DNA of 64,000 nucleotides. Origin: Dama dama. Its lineage: Eukaryota > Chordata > Mammalia > Artiodactyla > Cervidae. Positions 1-12,190 of this stretch are shown piece after piece. The stretch covers positions 33,058,108 through 33,122,107 of the forward strand of contig NC_083694.1 in NCBI RefSeq assembly GCF_033118175.1. The letters are read 5' to 3'. Numbering within the stretch: the first letter of the stretch is position 1; each line of letters starts with the position of its first letter. The notes below the pieces were generated by a model. The model worked only from the letters and a program-made list of their open reading frames with translations. It did not search any database and was not told the DNA's origin. A program made the position numbers and the translations under genes.

Positions 1-495
1 TCCGACTCTTTGCAACCCCATGAATCTCAGCACGCCAGGTCTCCCTGTTCATCACCAACTCCCGAAGTTTACTCAAACTCATGCCCATCGAGTCGGTGAT
101 GCCATCCAACCATCTCATCCTCTGTCGTCCCCTTCTCCTCCTGCCTCCAATCCCTCCCAGCATCAGGGTCTTTTCCAGTGAGTCAACTTTTCACATGAGG
201 TGGCCAAAGTATTGGAGTTTCAGCTTCAACATCAGTCCTTCCAATGAACACCCAGGACTGATCTCCTTTAGGGTGGACTGGTTGGATCTCCTAGCAGTCC
301 AAGGGACTCTCAAGAGTCTTCTCCAACACCACAGTTCAAAAGCATCAATCTTCGATGCTCATCCTTCTTCACAGTCTAACTCTCACATCCATACATAACC
401 ACTGGAAAAACCATAGCCTTGACCAGACAGCCTTTGTTGGCCAAGTAATGTCTCTGCTTTTTATTATGCTATCTAGGTTGATCATAACTTTAGTT
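1..495 (-). mobile_element. BovB (RTE) LINE 3' fragment, cut by window start
   Basis: Read on the minus strand this is the 3' end of BovB, including the decayed end of the reverse-transcriptase ORF and the typical tail (actccaatactttggccac-like segments). The plus-strand reading from 81 to 398 is only the complement of this. The element runs off the left edge. It abuts an older L1 at about 495-510. Confidence 0.88.
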
Positions 496-499
496 ATCT

Positions 500-3165
500 A
501 GTCCTATGATAAATGCCATTGCTATTTTGGTAGATATTACAGTGAACAGTGTAGATTGCCTTGGGAAATATGGTCATTTTACAATATTAATTTTTGTATC
601 TGTTAGCATGGCATATATTTCCATTTTTTGTGACATCTGTTTCTGTCATAAATGTCTTACAGTTTTTCATATACAGGACTTTGATATCTTTTATTAAGTT
701 TAACTTATTATTTGTTGTTGGTGCAATTGTAAATGGAATTGCTTTCTTAATTTCTCTTTCCAATTCTTTACTTTCAGTGTATAGACACAAATTTCTGTAT
801 ATTAGTTTTGTATCTTGTAACTTTACTGAATTATCATTTCTAATAAGTTTGTGTTTGTGTATGTGTGTGTGTGTGTGTGGCTCCTTTATGGAAAAGTCTT
901 TTTGTGGAATTTTTATATATAATATCATATTATCTACAAGCAGTGACAGTTTTATTTATTTTCTGTCTGATTGCTGTGGCTAGGACTTCCAGTACCATGT
1001 TGAATAAAAGTGTCAAGAATGGGCATCTTTTTCTTGTTCTTGATCTTAGAAAAGTGCTTTCAGAGTTTCCCTGTTGAGTATGATGTTAGCTGCATTTCTG
1101 TCACATATGATCTTTATATGTTTAGATGTGTTCCCTCTATACCCACTTTGTTGATAGCATTTTTTAATAATAAGTGAATGTTGAATTTTGTCAGAAGTCT
1201 TTTCTTTATCTGTTGAGATGATCATATGAGTTTTATTCTTCTGTTTCTTAATGTGATGTGTCACAGGGATTGATTTAAGGATATCAAGCCATCCATTAAT
1301 CCCCAGGGTAAATCCACTTGATCATGAAGTATGATCCTTTCAATGTATTTTTGAATTCAGTATATTATAATTTTTCTTTTGTTGTGCTGCTTTTAAAATT
1401 CTCTCTTTATCCTTTTTTTCCCTATTTTATTTATAATGTGTCTCGAAGTGGAACTCTTTGCAAAGATTGTTCATGACCCTGTGCTTCTGGTGTCTGGATG
1501 TCTGTTTCCTTTCCCAGGCTAGGGACATTTTTAGTTATTATTTCTTCAAGTAAGTTCTCTGCCCCTTTCTCTCTTTCTTCTTCTTATGGAACACCTATAA
1601 TGCAACCATAGAACATGTCATTGATGTTGTTGTTCCAAAGGCCTCTTAAACTGTCCCAATTTTTAAATATTACTTCTACTTTTATTCCCTTCAAATTGGG
1701 CTATTGGCACTACTGTGTTTTTCATTTTGCTGATTCATTCATCTGTATCATCTAACTTATTGTTGATTCCTTATAATGTATTTTTTATTTCCATTGTATT
1801 TTTCAGCTCTTTTTCTTCTTCATGTTTTCTGTTAGTTAATCTTTTCACTGTTGTCATACATTCTTCTCTCAAGTTTGTTGAGCATCTTTATGATCATCAT
1901 TTGAACTCTTTATTGGCTAAATTGCATTATGTCCACTTGTTTAGTTTTTCTTGCTGATGTTTTATCTTTTTCATTTGTGATATATTCCCCATCTCCTCAT
2001 TTTGCCTAATTTTTCATGTTTTTTCCTGTGTATTATGTAGGTTTGTTAGATTTCCTGTATTTGGGGAAGTGGCCTTACATAGGAACTCTCCTACAGGGCT
2101 CAGCAGCACATTATCCTTTGGTCACCAGAGCTGTATGCTCTAGGGGTGCCCCACATGTGAGGATGCCCTGAGCCCTTCTGTTGTGCCAAGACAAACTAAT
2201 ATATGAACACCGGTAGGTGGTGCTTGACTCCAGCCTGGTTGGCTATCAGCTCCTGTCTCTAGTGGTGGCTCTCAGCCAGCTGGTTGGTGAAGTTGGGTGC
2301 TAGGGGAGCTGGCTCTAGCATGCAGTGGCCCAGGGTTGGTGCTGACCTACTGGTGGGCAGGTCCAGATCCCAGGGCAGCTGGATGCAGAGCCTGGGGGTC
2401 AGGTCTGTTCCTGGCCTACTAGTGAAGTTGGCTGGTTCCTGGGGAAGCTGGCTGCATGGCCTGAGGAATTGTGAAGCTGGTGCTGACCTGCTGGTGGGTG
2501 GATAACCCCCCTGACACTAATAGGCTAGTGGGAGGATTCTGATGCACCATCACCAGTGTCCTAAATGTTTGAAGGAACTCTCCAAAATGGCTGCTGCCAG
2601 CATCTAATATATCCTCAGAGGAATACCCAGTTAGTTCCTGCCTTTCAAAGAGGCTCTCTTAAGTGTCTGAGTGAGGCTGCTTTTAATTTACTGCCTCTAT
2701 GTTGGGACTCAGTGTACATGTGATTTTTGTTTGCACCCTTTTACAGAGTCTCTGTTTCTACAGCCCTCCCATTCTGCTATATGCAAGCTGCGAAGTTGGA
2801 TGCTGGCTTTCAAAGTTGGATGTTCTGAGGGCTTGTCTTCTTGTTGCAAGGCCCCCAGGCTATGGAGCCCAGTATGGGGCTTGAATTCCTTACTCTTTGG
2901 AGAAAACCTCTGCAACTGTGATTATTTTCCTGTATGTGGGTTGCCTGCTCAGGGGATATGAATCCTGACATATTGCCTCTTCAACCCTCCTACCTATCTC
3001 ATTGTGGTTACTTCATATACCTTTTAGTTGTGGAAATTTTTTCTGTTAATCTGCATATTGTGCTTATCAATAGTTGCTGTGTAAGTAGTTGTAATTTTGG
3101 TATGTCTATAGGAGGAAGTTAGCTCAGCATCTTCCTACCCCATCATCTTGGCCACGTGTCCTCTG
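500..3165 (-). mobile_element. Old antisense L1 with a large internal deletion
   Basis: Positions 500-1380 match, in antisense, the reverse-transcriptase region of ORF2 as seen in the younger L1 at about 17530-18420. From about 1388 the match jumps to the ORF1 3' part (compare 20365) and continues through ORF1 (about 1390-2030) into a GC-rich L1 5'UTR. It ends near 3160 with a ccatcatcttgg-like 5' end. The 5' half of ORF2 is missing. All frames are broken by stops, so this is an old inactive copy. Confidence 0.8.
2284..2510 (-). repeat. GC-rich, internally repetitive L1 5'UTR segment
   Basis: Imperfectly repeated units containing ctggtgctgacctgctggtgggc-like and gaagttggctgg-like words recur about every 60-120 bp. 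This resembles the repetitive 5'UTR of old L1 families. The short open frame here is a product of the repeat and not a gene. Confidence 0.5.
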
Positions 3166-4439
3166 CATTACAATTTTTACAACCTGTTATATTTCTACAG
3201 TGTATTATGATATAGAATATTTTGCTCATTTTTTTATTTTAAAATTCCACTCTTATAAGTCAAGTTATTGAAAAATTTTAATAATAAATCTAATTTTTAA
3301 CATTGTGATTGCTTGTATTCTGTAAAATTTTGGGCTAATGTACCCCCTCAAGAAATGCAAGTGTCTCTTATAAATTTGTGTCAATATATACCATAGTGTC
3401 CTACACTCATGACAGTTGTATTTAGTTATTTAGTTGGCTTGATTATTTTTCCCTTTCATTAAAAAAAATTTGCTTGAGACTTTTCTCTCAAGCAGGTGTT
3501 GTATTTTTGTTCATAGTTGACAGGCTGTCAAAATTAATGAAGAGAGGGATTTTTTTCCTACCCAAAGCACAGACCTGGCCCTGTGCTTTCCATGAATGAT
3601 TATTAAGTAAATATGTAAATGAACACTTTTCTGAGCTTCACTCTACACATGGAGATGGGGGAACCATTCAACGAACTCCTTGTGCTATTGTAACAAAATA
3701 TTTATGGATTTCTGCCTGAAAAATATTAGTCCACCCCAAATTATCCTCCTTCTTAATTTTTGTATGAAACATACACAAGTAGAATATTTCCCACTGTCTG
3801 TAGGCTTTCAGAAATATTTGAATTGTATTTGTGAAAATTTTTTGTTAGTGAAAAAAGGGGCAGAATCCTTGGCTTGTGAACAATGACAGTCCTTGAACAG
3901 GTTCATCACTAAGAGACTACTGCTGCTTTCTTTCCTTTTATTTAATCTAATACGTCACATTTTCTAGTTAGGGTTGATAATAGTGCTGCATTTGGTTTGC
4001 TAAATTTTTGAGCATCATCTATTAGCAAGATATGTAATGTGATTCAAGCTAGTATAATGAGCCAGACAAGTAAAAGAAAAAATATCCTTCATTCTCTGCT
4101 TGGTTAATAAACATTTCTTTGCATTTTATTGTATGATAGCTAGCAAAGGAAGTCAAAGTTTTTGTTTCTTTAAGAGAAAAAAAAATCAGTGAAGTAACAT
4201 TGGATGTTGGGTTTAATCAGCTCCAGCTCGTACATTTGTACTGCTTAGATTTGGAATCATAAATAAGTAGAAAAATGAGAGCTGTGATGTTATGAGAGAT
4301 ACATGGTATATCCTTAACAGTTTAGGTGTCCTTTTTCTTTTGAAATATTTTCCTACTCTGTGCCCAGTTCCCACATGTATATCTAAAATGACAGTCTCTA
4401 CTTCATACTTACCAACCATTACCCATCTTCTAAAACAAT
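3166..4439. other. Intron sequence without recognisable feature
   Basis: AT-rich sequence with no convincing exon, SINE or LINE match seen. The 68-aa frame at 3680-3886 has no family features and no splice context. Confidence 0.6.
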
Positions 4440-4640
4440 AATCCCTAACTGTGGACCCGATACCATCAATGTCAACCAGCTTATCCTGGAAAAATGTTAA
4501 AATGCAAATTTTCAGGCCCTCCTTCAGATCTACTGACTTGGAAACTCTGGGGGTGGGACCCAGCATCTCTGTTTTAATAAGCCTACCAGTTGATTCTGAC
4601 ACAGGCTCAAGTTTGAGAACTGTTGTTCTAGAAAGAGTGA
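4440..4640. mobile_element. MER5A-like DNA transposon remnant
   Basis: The segment shows the MER5A pattern: a tctgggggtgggacccagcat core followed by tcaagtttgagaactgttg at the end. MER5A is a short non-autonomous hAT-Charlie element with near-palindromic ends. This copy is diverged. Confidence 0.65.
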
Positions 4641-4956
4641 AATATCATCTTTATTTTGGTGGTTAGATTCAAGTGAGTGAGCAGAGATACAAATTCCTTT
4701 ACTTTTCCAAATAAACATTTCATTTCTTGCACATGTGCTGAGTGTTTACTTTAATTCAAGGATGAGTATGACTCATGAGTGGCTCTGGAAAGGTGTTTTT
4801 AAGGTACAAAGAGGAAAGTCCATAGGAGAAACACGTATTTTGCTTAATTAAAAAAAAAAAAGTGTATCATGTTATTGGCATGAACACCATCATTCTTCAA
4901 ACTGGCATTACTTCAGTTAATATTCCTTCCTAAATTGTCGCCATCTTTATCATGTT

Positions 4957-5511
4957 AGCCATGAAATTAAGAGACGATTACTTCTTTGGAAGGAAAGTTA
5001 TGACCAACCTAGACAGCATATTAAAAAGCAGAGACATTACTTTGTCAACAAAGGTTCATCTAGTCATGGCTGTGGTTTTTCCAGTGGTCATGTATGGATG
5101 TAAGATTTGGACTATAAAGAAGGATGAGTGCCAAAGAATTGATGCTTTTGAACTGTGATGTTGGAGAAGACTCTTGAGAGTCCCTTGAACTGCAAGGAGA
5201 TCCAACCAGTCCATCCTAAAGGAGATCAGTCCTGGGTGTTCATTGGAAGGACTGATGTTGAAGCTGAAACTCCAATACTTTGGCCACCTGATGCAAAGAG
5301 CTGACTCATTTGAAAAGGCCCTGATGCTGGGAAAGATTGAGGGCAGGAGAAGGGGATGACAGAGGATGAGATGGTTGGATGGCATCACCGTCTCAATGGA
5401 CATGGGTTTGGGTGGACTCTGGTAGTTGGTGTTGGACAGGGAGGCCTGGCGTGCTGCATTTCATGGGGTAGCAAAAAGTCAGACACGACTAAGCGACTGA
5501 ACTGAACTGGA
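4957..5511 (+). mobile_element. BovB 3' fragment, sense
   Basis: 5'-truncated BovB. It begins in the C-terminal part of the RT ORF (CCATGAAATTAAGAGACG region), runs through the segment coding RRLLRVP-like sequence, and ends with the 3' tail aagcgactgaactgaactgg. Stops interrupt the coding part. Its complement gives the 115-aa frame at 5056-5403, which is not a gene. Confidence 0.88.
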
Positions 5512-6375
5512 CTATCATGTTACAACTAACTCTCCTTTCAGATCAGAATTATCCTGGTCTGTTTTCTTTTACTTTGTAATTAAAAATCTTTTTTCCTATT
5601 ATTTCATATTTAATTGCTATTGACACCTATCTCCAAAGATGAATGGTGCAGAGGAAGGAGTTGTCACCTTTAGATTGTATATGAAAGGAATATTAAAAAG
5701 CAAAAACATTCACAAACCCTTAATGGTTCAGGTAAGGAAATGGTGTTCAAGCAAGTTAAGTGGCTTGCAAATTTAGGATGTTTGGTGGTTTAACAGAGAA
5801 TGTTTACTGCTGTTTGTTGTTAGCAATTCTATATAGTTAGGAAAAAGATTTTAGAGTTACTAAGAAATATGTATTTTTTGGCATGAAGTCATGACTGATT
5901 TCATCGTTGCCTTTTTCTTATTGTCTCCCTTCTTATTTATAGACATGAATAATTGAAAGCTTCCTACAGAATTTATAGAAGTAATTACTTGCTCATTACA
6001 ACAAGTAAATGTTGCCAAGCAGAAGGGAGATTCATTCCAGGACTTTTTTGTGTGTCAAAATGATTCTAGTTCTTGAAAATGAGAATAAACAGTGGTCCAT
6101 AGTACAATTCAAAGCATCAGTAGAGAGCTTAGTGCTTTTTTCTTTGTTGTTGTTAATCACTTAAAATGTGTAATTAACTCTCAAATTAATCCCTGGAAAA
6201 TTAAAGGAGCATCTGGTGAAGTGCATTGTTTTGGATTTTTTTACTTTAAAGTGGTTACCAAGTGAATGCTTGCTGGGCTAGAAAAAACTGTAACCTCAGC
6301 CTCTTTTTCTTCTCCTTTTTAAAGTCAGCCAAATAATGCTCATTCTAAATAGAAGTAATAGCTTCATCTATAGTA
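5512..6375. other. Intron sequence without recognisable feature
   Basis: AT-rich. No exon, known repeat or structured RNA was recognised. Confidence 0.6.
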
Positions 6376-6690
6376 ACCCTGATCACTCAGTTGGTAAAGA
6401 ATCCACCTGCAGTGCAGGAGACCCCAGTTCAATTCCTGGGTTGGGAAGATCTGCTGGAGAAGGGATAGGCTACCCACTCCAGTATTCTTGGGCTTCCCTG
6501 GTGGCTCAGCTGGTAAAGAATCTGCCTGCAATGCGGGAGACCTGGGTTCGATCCCTGGGTTGGGAAGATCTCCTGGAGAAGGGAAAGGCTACCCACTCCA
6601 GTATTCTGGCCTGGAGAATTCCATGGATTCCATGGACTTTGTGTCCATGGGGTCGCAAAATGTTGGACACAACTGAGAGACTTTCACTTT
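6376..6690 (+). mobile_element. Bov-tA SINE with a duplicated tRNA-like head
   Basis: Two tandem tRNA-Glu-derived heads precede one Bov-A body. The second head has an intact pol III B-box (ggttcgatcc, 6545-6554); the first is degraded (agttcaattcc). The body carries a small gattccatg duplication and ends tggacacaactgagagactttcac. Confidence 0.88.
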
Positions 6691-6989
6691 CATGCAGTAA
6701 CACTGGTGATTTGAAGACTGTGTTTACTGAGCAGTGATAGCAACTTTCTGAGTTATAGTCTTGCCCTAGAATCAGAGAGATGGATGTGTAGTTATATACA
6801 TCAAAAGCTTGTGATTCTGAAATACCTAGAAGATATTCAGTTATGTCATTAATTTGATATAAAGGTAATGGATGAAAAACAGTTTTAATAATATATCTGA
6901 GGTGAACTTTGGTTGATTACCTGAAGTATTCCCCTGAGCCCTGTACACACCCAATTTTATGTAGGCATTCATTCTCACTCATGCTTTAG

Positions 6990-7120
6990 AGCGATACAAA
7001 GTATGCTTAAAAAGATCAGCATCACCTGGGAGCTTGTTGAAAATGCAAACTCATGAATCTGTATTTTCATAAGCTCTCCAGATAACTCTAGTGCATACTC
7101 AAGTTTGAGAACCATTGCTT
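6990..7120. mobile_element. MER5A-like remnant, shortened
   Basis: Contains agatcagcatcacctgggag and ends tcaagtttgagaaccattg, the two arms of a MER5A-type element with a shortened middle. Confidence 0.55.
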
Positions 7121-8766
7121 TCTGGGTGGCTGATTATGTGTATTCCATTCTCTTTGCCAGTGATGGGCTAGTGAAGCACATGTAACCAAATACTGGCTGA
7201 TTTGACCTAAAGAGATCTCCTTTAAATAGAGCTGCTAGGAACATTTCTTTGCTATTTGAAGGAAGCACAAGTAAGTGCTAGGCCCATTTTTGTATGTACT
7301 TCAAACTGGAATATGAAATGTGATGCCTGAAACTGTTGCAGCCATCCTGTGATTATGAAGGTCACAAAGATGTAACCAGATCTCAAGCCACTCTACCTCA
7401 GGGCCTCTCATTTTGTGAGATTTTAAAAGAGACAAAAATAATCTATTATTTTACTGCTTGAAGAATTTTTTTTTTTTTTTTTGCCTCTTTGTTTCTGGTG
7501 GTCAATAGCCAGGTGCACTTGAACACACAGGTTATTTATGGCATTTTGCAAATAAATCTTATGGTTGATTTCAGTGTTGAGACTGAGGGTGAAAAACTCA
7601 GCTCTTTTTACATCATTTCTGTTTTGAAAGTTCTTTTTCAAAGTGTTAGAAAAGTATAATTTTGATAAAGTTATGTTTCCCCCTTCTCCGTAGTGTTAAT
7701 TGGCACATAAATAGAAGCTGTCCTTCTTTCAATATTTCTTGGTAGGAACATCAATACAATCATTTAGTTGTTTAAGCGTGATTTAATTTGCCTTCTTCCT
7801 GGGCTTAAGACAGCATATAGGATAGAGGATGAAAATGTGAGCTGTATATAAGACTGAACAATCTTAAAAGAGTTCCCACCCCTTTTGTAAAGTTCCCTAC
7901 TTACTTCTCTGATGAGCTGCTTTTATTATTATTGTTATTCTGTATGTTCAAATAACATATAAGTAGTCAGTTTTTGAGCAATTGCTTTGTGAAATAATTT
8001 TGAAATATTTTGTAGCATTGTAGAACATTCATATATACTTACATATATATATGTTTTATAATTTAAATTTTTTGATATAGTGAAATAATTTCTGACCTTT
8101 TAGTAACGTATCTCTCTATATTTCTGCTTTGAAGCTAAACATTTGTTTATCCTTATATATTTATGAAATATGTTAGATTTTTGCAGAGAAAAGTCTCTAA
8201 AACTGTGTTTTTACATCTAGATGTATATACCTAGATACATGTTAGGATCACAGTTGGCAGTCTACCTTGTTCAAGTATTTACTTCTATTTTAAATTTAAT
8301 TGATAAAATAGTATGGAAATTATTTTTAAATGGCTATCTAGTGTGGATTGTTAACTATTTTGATAATTTATTTCTAGCTTGATAGAATTGTGCTCTCTGT
8401 ATGAGTCAATCCTTGAAATATGTTGAAACATACTTTATGATCTAGTATATATGGTCGTTTTTTATAACTGTTGCATATGAATTTAAAAAGTATTATGTAT
8501 TTTGAAAAAAATGTTTCCCAAATGTCACAGATATTCTTTAACTGATGTTTCTAATTGTCCTTCAATATTCTGATACAGTTTCACCTCCTCAGGGGAGGCT
8601 TTCCTGATAGATTCATTTATCTGGTTTCCCAAGTAATATTACTTTGACATTGATATTTATATATTTATGTGCATATATTCATTAGACCATAAGATCCTAG
8701 GTCAAAAGAAGCTTCTATCTGATCTTTACTACTGTGCTTAATTTAATACTGTTCCATAATGCACAT
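7121..8766. other. AT-rich intron sequence
   Basis: Nothing coding was recognised. A T17-18 run lies near 7467-7484. The region around 8030-8560 is very AT-rich. Confidence 0.6.
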
Positions 8767-8982
8767 GGGGCTTCCCAGTGGCATCAGTGGTAAAGAACTC
8801 ACCCCCCAATGCAAGAGACTTAAAAGATGTGGGTTCGATCCTTGAGTTGGGAAGATCCCACGGAGGAGGGCATGGCAACCCACTCCAGTACTCTTGCCTG
8901 GAGAATCCCGTGAACAAAGGAGCCTGGCAGGCTACAGTCCATGGGGTTCCAAAGAGCTGGACATGGCTGAAGTGACTTAGAA
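8767..8982 (+). mobile_element. Bov-tA SINE
   Basis: tRNA-like head (gcttcccagtggcatcagtgg), B-box-like gttcgatcc, then the Bov-A body ending ggacatggctgaagtgactta. The frames read on both strands here are SINE artefacts. Confidence 0.9.
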
Positions 8983-9023
8983 TACATGTGTAGTACACTT
9001 AGTAGGCACTCAGGATATATTTC

Positions 9024-9120
9024 TGGAGGGGAGGAAAAAAGGAAGAAAGGAAATAAAAAAGTAAGGAAGAAAGGGAAATGATAAGGAAAAACAATGAAAA
9101 GAAAGGAGGGAAGTGAACAA
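9024..9120 (+). repeat. Polypurine (GA-rich) tract
   Basis: About 95 bases that are almost entirely A and G with few interruptions. Such tracts can form triplex DNA; nothing else is indicated. Confidence 0.75.
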
Positions 9121-9273
9121 TAAAATGATAATATGTTGGATTTAATCATATGCTTAGGATTCTGCAAGGTTGGTTTCTCTAGGTAGACAATGCTGTCACC
9201 AAGACAAAAAAAAATCGACTCAGGGTTGCTAAAAAAGAATGAGCAGTTTGAAAAGAAGACATAATTATAGCCA

Positions 9274-9560
9274 ACAGTTATGTGCTGTTTTTTTGTGCCA
9301 GGCACTTTCCTAAGCTCTGTGGTAGGTGTATGGGGAGCTGGGGGTAGGAGGGTGTAAACTCATTTAATCCTCACAATAGCTCTGTGAGGTGGATACTATT
9401 ATTTATCATTTCTATTTTTCAGATGCTGAGATTGAGGCGATAAAATGTTGACTAAGTTTCTCAAGATCAGAAGCTGCAATAGCAGATCTGTGACTTTTAT
9501 CCAAACAGTGTTGCTCTAGAGCCTGTAGTTTGAACCTCATGCTATGCATACTACCCCAAT
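9274..9560 (-). mobile_element. MIR SINE, antisense
   Basis: Matches the complement of MIR: ccaggcactttcctaagctctg, then actcatttaatcctcacaa, then cagatgctgagattgagg. This is an old mammalian-wide SINE, well diverged. Confidence 0.75.
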
Positions 9561-10695
9561 AAGTACAAATGGGAAAAACCTCAGATTTTAGCAATTTGAG
9601 AGAAAGCACAAAATTCGAAAACTTTTTTCTTGGTGAGACAACATTGTCTCCCGGCCCTTGACTTGGGTTTTCAAAACTCCGGATTCCAGCTATTTTTCTG
9701 CCCTTTGCTGCCTGAAGGCCAGTTTTGGAGTCATTAACCCACTTACATCTCCTCTACTTTCTCTGCATATTGAAAATAATAGCATTTTCCCTTTGTTAGA
9801 GAGCAACTGTGAGTTAATATCTGAAGTTCATGTTCCTAAGAGGAGCTGAGATCTATGTAGTTAGGGGGAATTAATATATACCTTTCTCTTTATAAATTAA
9901 ATGGGGTTGTGTGTGTGTGTGTGTGTAAAACTCTCTGTCAGCCTAGGCTATTTCCATGCCAGGTCAGTGCAGAGAACCCTCTATACTCAGAGAAATAAAT
10001 ATGTGTGTATCTATCATATTCTAAACACCTACTGTGTGTCTAAATTAGTTTTGAAAAATAGGATGATTGCTTTATTCTTTTTGCATCTGGCATGAGAACT
10101 TTTCTTAAATAGAGAATTGACTTGGTTGAGAATGCATGCTTGGAATAGAAGCTGAAGGCTGAGTGTGGGGGAAGAAGCTGATGTTCAGGAGAGCCAAGGA
10201 GAAACCCATGACTTCTCTGCAGAAGAAAGGAAGGATGAAGTCAGCGTGTGTGTGTGTGTGCATGCACACACACATATGCACGTCCATGCGTGCATCAGAA
10301 GTATTTGGATGAGGGAGAAGAAGGGACAGAGACCTAGAGTAGCCTTCTCCATGTTATCTTCTTGAATATTGAGTGAATTCTAGTAAACCTTGAATTGATG
10401 TGAGTAGCATTCTTATGGAGAACTATGTAATTGTGGATCTGGAGCTCACCATACGCAGACACAGAATAATGACCCTCTGTCTGGATAAACCTGAGCCAGA
10501 AGGAGATTAGCCGATATCCCAGAATAGCATAAAACTTCCTCAGGTCATTCATTGGAGGGTCAAAGAAATTCTACATTAAATTCCAAGGACATAGCATTCC
10601 ACCTGACGTCTAGATTGTGGCTCATGAAGCAAAACGGCAAGAGCATACCTCAAATGTTTAAGATCCCAAGAAACATTTTCTGCTTAATATCTTTG
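9561..10695. other. Intron sequence with two TG/CA microsatellites
   Basis: Otherwise no recognised feature. A (GT)n run lies at about 9904-9928 and a TG-CA inverted repeat at 10244-10275. Confidence 0.6.
10244..10275. repeat. (TG)n(CA)n perfect palindrome
   Basis: A TG run meets a CA run through catg. The 24 bases 10251-10274 are a perfect inverted repeat with 12-bp arms and no loop, able to extrude as a cruciform or adopt Z-form. Confidence 0.85.
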
Positions 10696-11295
10696 TTTTT
10701 GTTGTGTTTAGTCACTAACTCGTGTCCAACTATTTGTGACCCCATGGACTACAGCAATCCAGGATCCTCTGTCCTTCAGTATCTCCTGGAGTTTGCTCAG
10801 ATTCATGTCCTTTCAGCTGGTGATGCTATCCAATCATCTCATCCTCTACTGCCCCCTTCTCCTTTTGCCTTCAATCTTTCCCAGCATCAGCGTCTTTTCC
10901 AGTGAGTCAGCTCTTTGCATCAGGTGGCCAAAGTATGGAGTTTCAGTTTTAGCATCAGTCCCTTCCAGTGAATATTCAGGGTTCATTTCCTTTAAAGTTG
11001 AATGGTTTGATCTCCTTGCAGTCCAATGGACTCTCAAGAGTCTTCTCCAGCACCACGGTTCGAAAGCATCAATTCTTCCGTGCTCAGTCTTCTTTATGGT
11101 CCAACTCTCACATCTGTACAGACTATTGGAAAAACCATAGCTTTGACTATACGGACCTTTGTCAGCAAAGTGATGTCCCTGCTTTTTAATACATTGTTTG
11201 TCATAACTTTCCTTCCAAGGAGCAAGCATCTTTTAATTTCGTGGCTGCAGTCACCATCTGCAGTGATTTTGGAGCTTCAGTAAATAAAAAAAATG
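10696..11295 (-). mobile_element. BovB 3' fragment, antisense
   Basis: Begins with the complement of the BovB tail (gttgtgtttagtcactaactcg) and extends through the RT C-terminal coding part to the gcagtgattttggagc segment. Stops and small indels make it non-coding. The 134-aa plus-strand and 127-aa minus-strand frames inside are fragments of this element. Confidence 0.88.
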
Positions 11296-11694
11296 TCTTG
11301 GGGAAAGACAAATGCTTTATTCTCTTTCTGAGTGTGGGGAACTCTCCTCCTTTTCAGCTCTCCTCACCTTTAGCTTCCCGCTAGGATTTCTGGTTCCTTT
11401 TTTGATTCCTCTTTTCCTTTTTTTCCTTCTTTTGTCCTACCCAGTTGCAAGGGGATTTTTCTCATCCTTTTAGGTATTTGAAGTTTTCCTTCCACTAATG
11501 TTCAGTAGGATCTCTGAGAGAATTGTTCCATTTGTGATGTATTGCTGATCTACTTGTAAGGAGCAACAAATTCCAACAAAATCCTCTTATGCTGCCTCCT
11601 TGACTCCTCCTATAGTTGTGTTTTGGATGTCTTTTGGGGGATAGGTGATCTCAATATTTTCTCTTACTCTGCCACCTTGGTTGATCTCCTACAG
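11296..11694 (-). mobile_element. Old L1 5'UTR fragment, antisense
   Basis: Contains ttcagtaggatctctgagag, ttgttccatttgtgatgtat and ggtgatctcaatattttctc, and ends with ctctgccaccttgg. These follow, in order, the antisense 5'UTR and 5' end of old L1 families. Confidence 0.6.
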
Positions 11695-12190
11695 CCTAAA
11701 TTTTTACATACACACATACATCATGAAATGATTAACACAATCAGTTTAGTAAGCATCTATCTCATAGGTACAAAGTTAAAGACAAAGAAACAACTTTTTT
11801 CTTTTTGATGAGAGATCTTAGGATATAAAATTACCCTGGAATACTGTTAATTCATGTTATACAACATAGTGATTCGATATTACTTTTATTTCAAAGTAAT
11901 CACCATGATAAGTCATCGTATATGTCACTGTGCAAAAGTATTATATAGTTATTGACTGTGTGTCCCACACTGTGCATCTCATACTCCTGACTCATTTATT
12001 TTGCAACTAGATGTTTGTACCTCTTAATTTCCTCACCTATTTCTTTTTTCCCTCTATTCCCATCCACCTATATGTTTCTCTATATCTATAATTCTGTTTC
12101 TGATTTGTTACATTTGTTTATTTGCTTTGTTTTTAAAATTCTATGTATGCATGAAATTATACCTGACATCCATGTTTTAACTATAAAATA
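11695..12190 (-). mobile_element. Old L1 3'UTR fragment, antisense
   Basis: Shows the mammalian L1 3'UTR in antisense: gttatacaacatagtgattcg, then actcatttattttgcaacta, then gtttgtacctcttaatttcc and ttctgtttctgatttgttac. Diverged. Confidence 0.65.

Noticed and set aside
594..983. 129-aa + strand frame with hydrophobic stretches
   Set aside because: Complement of an old L1 ORF2 region; the hydrophobic look comes from T-rich sequence.
6376..6470. Functional tRNA gene suggested by A- and B-box sequences
   Set aside because: These are tRNA-derived heads of Bov-tA SINEs; no cloverleaf with acceptor stem is formed.
10552..11140. Frames of 117 and 134 aa that look cysteine- and proline-rich
   Set aside because: Antisense BovB sequence; the same words recur at 81-398, 5056-5403 and 23432-23818.
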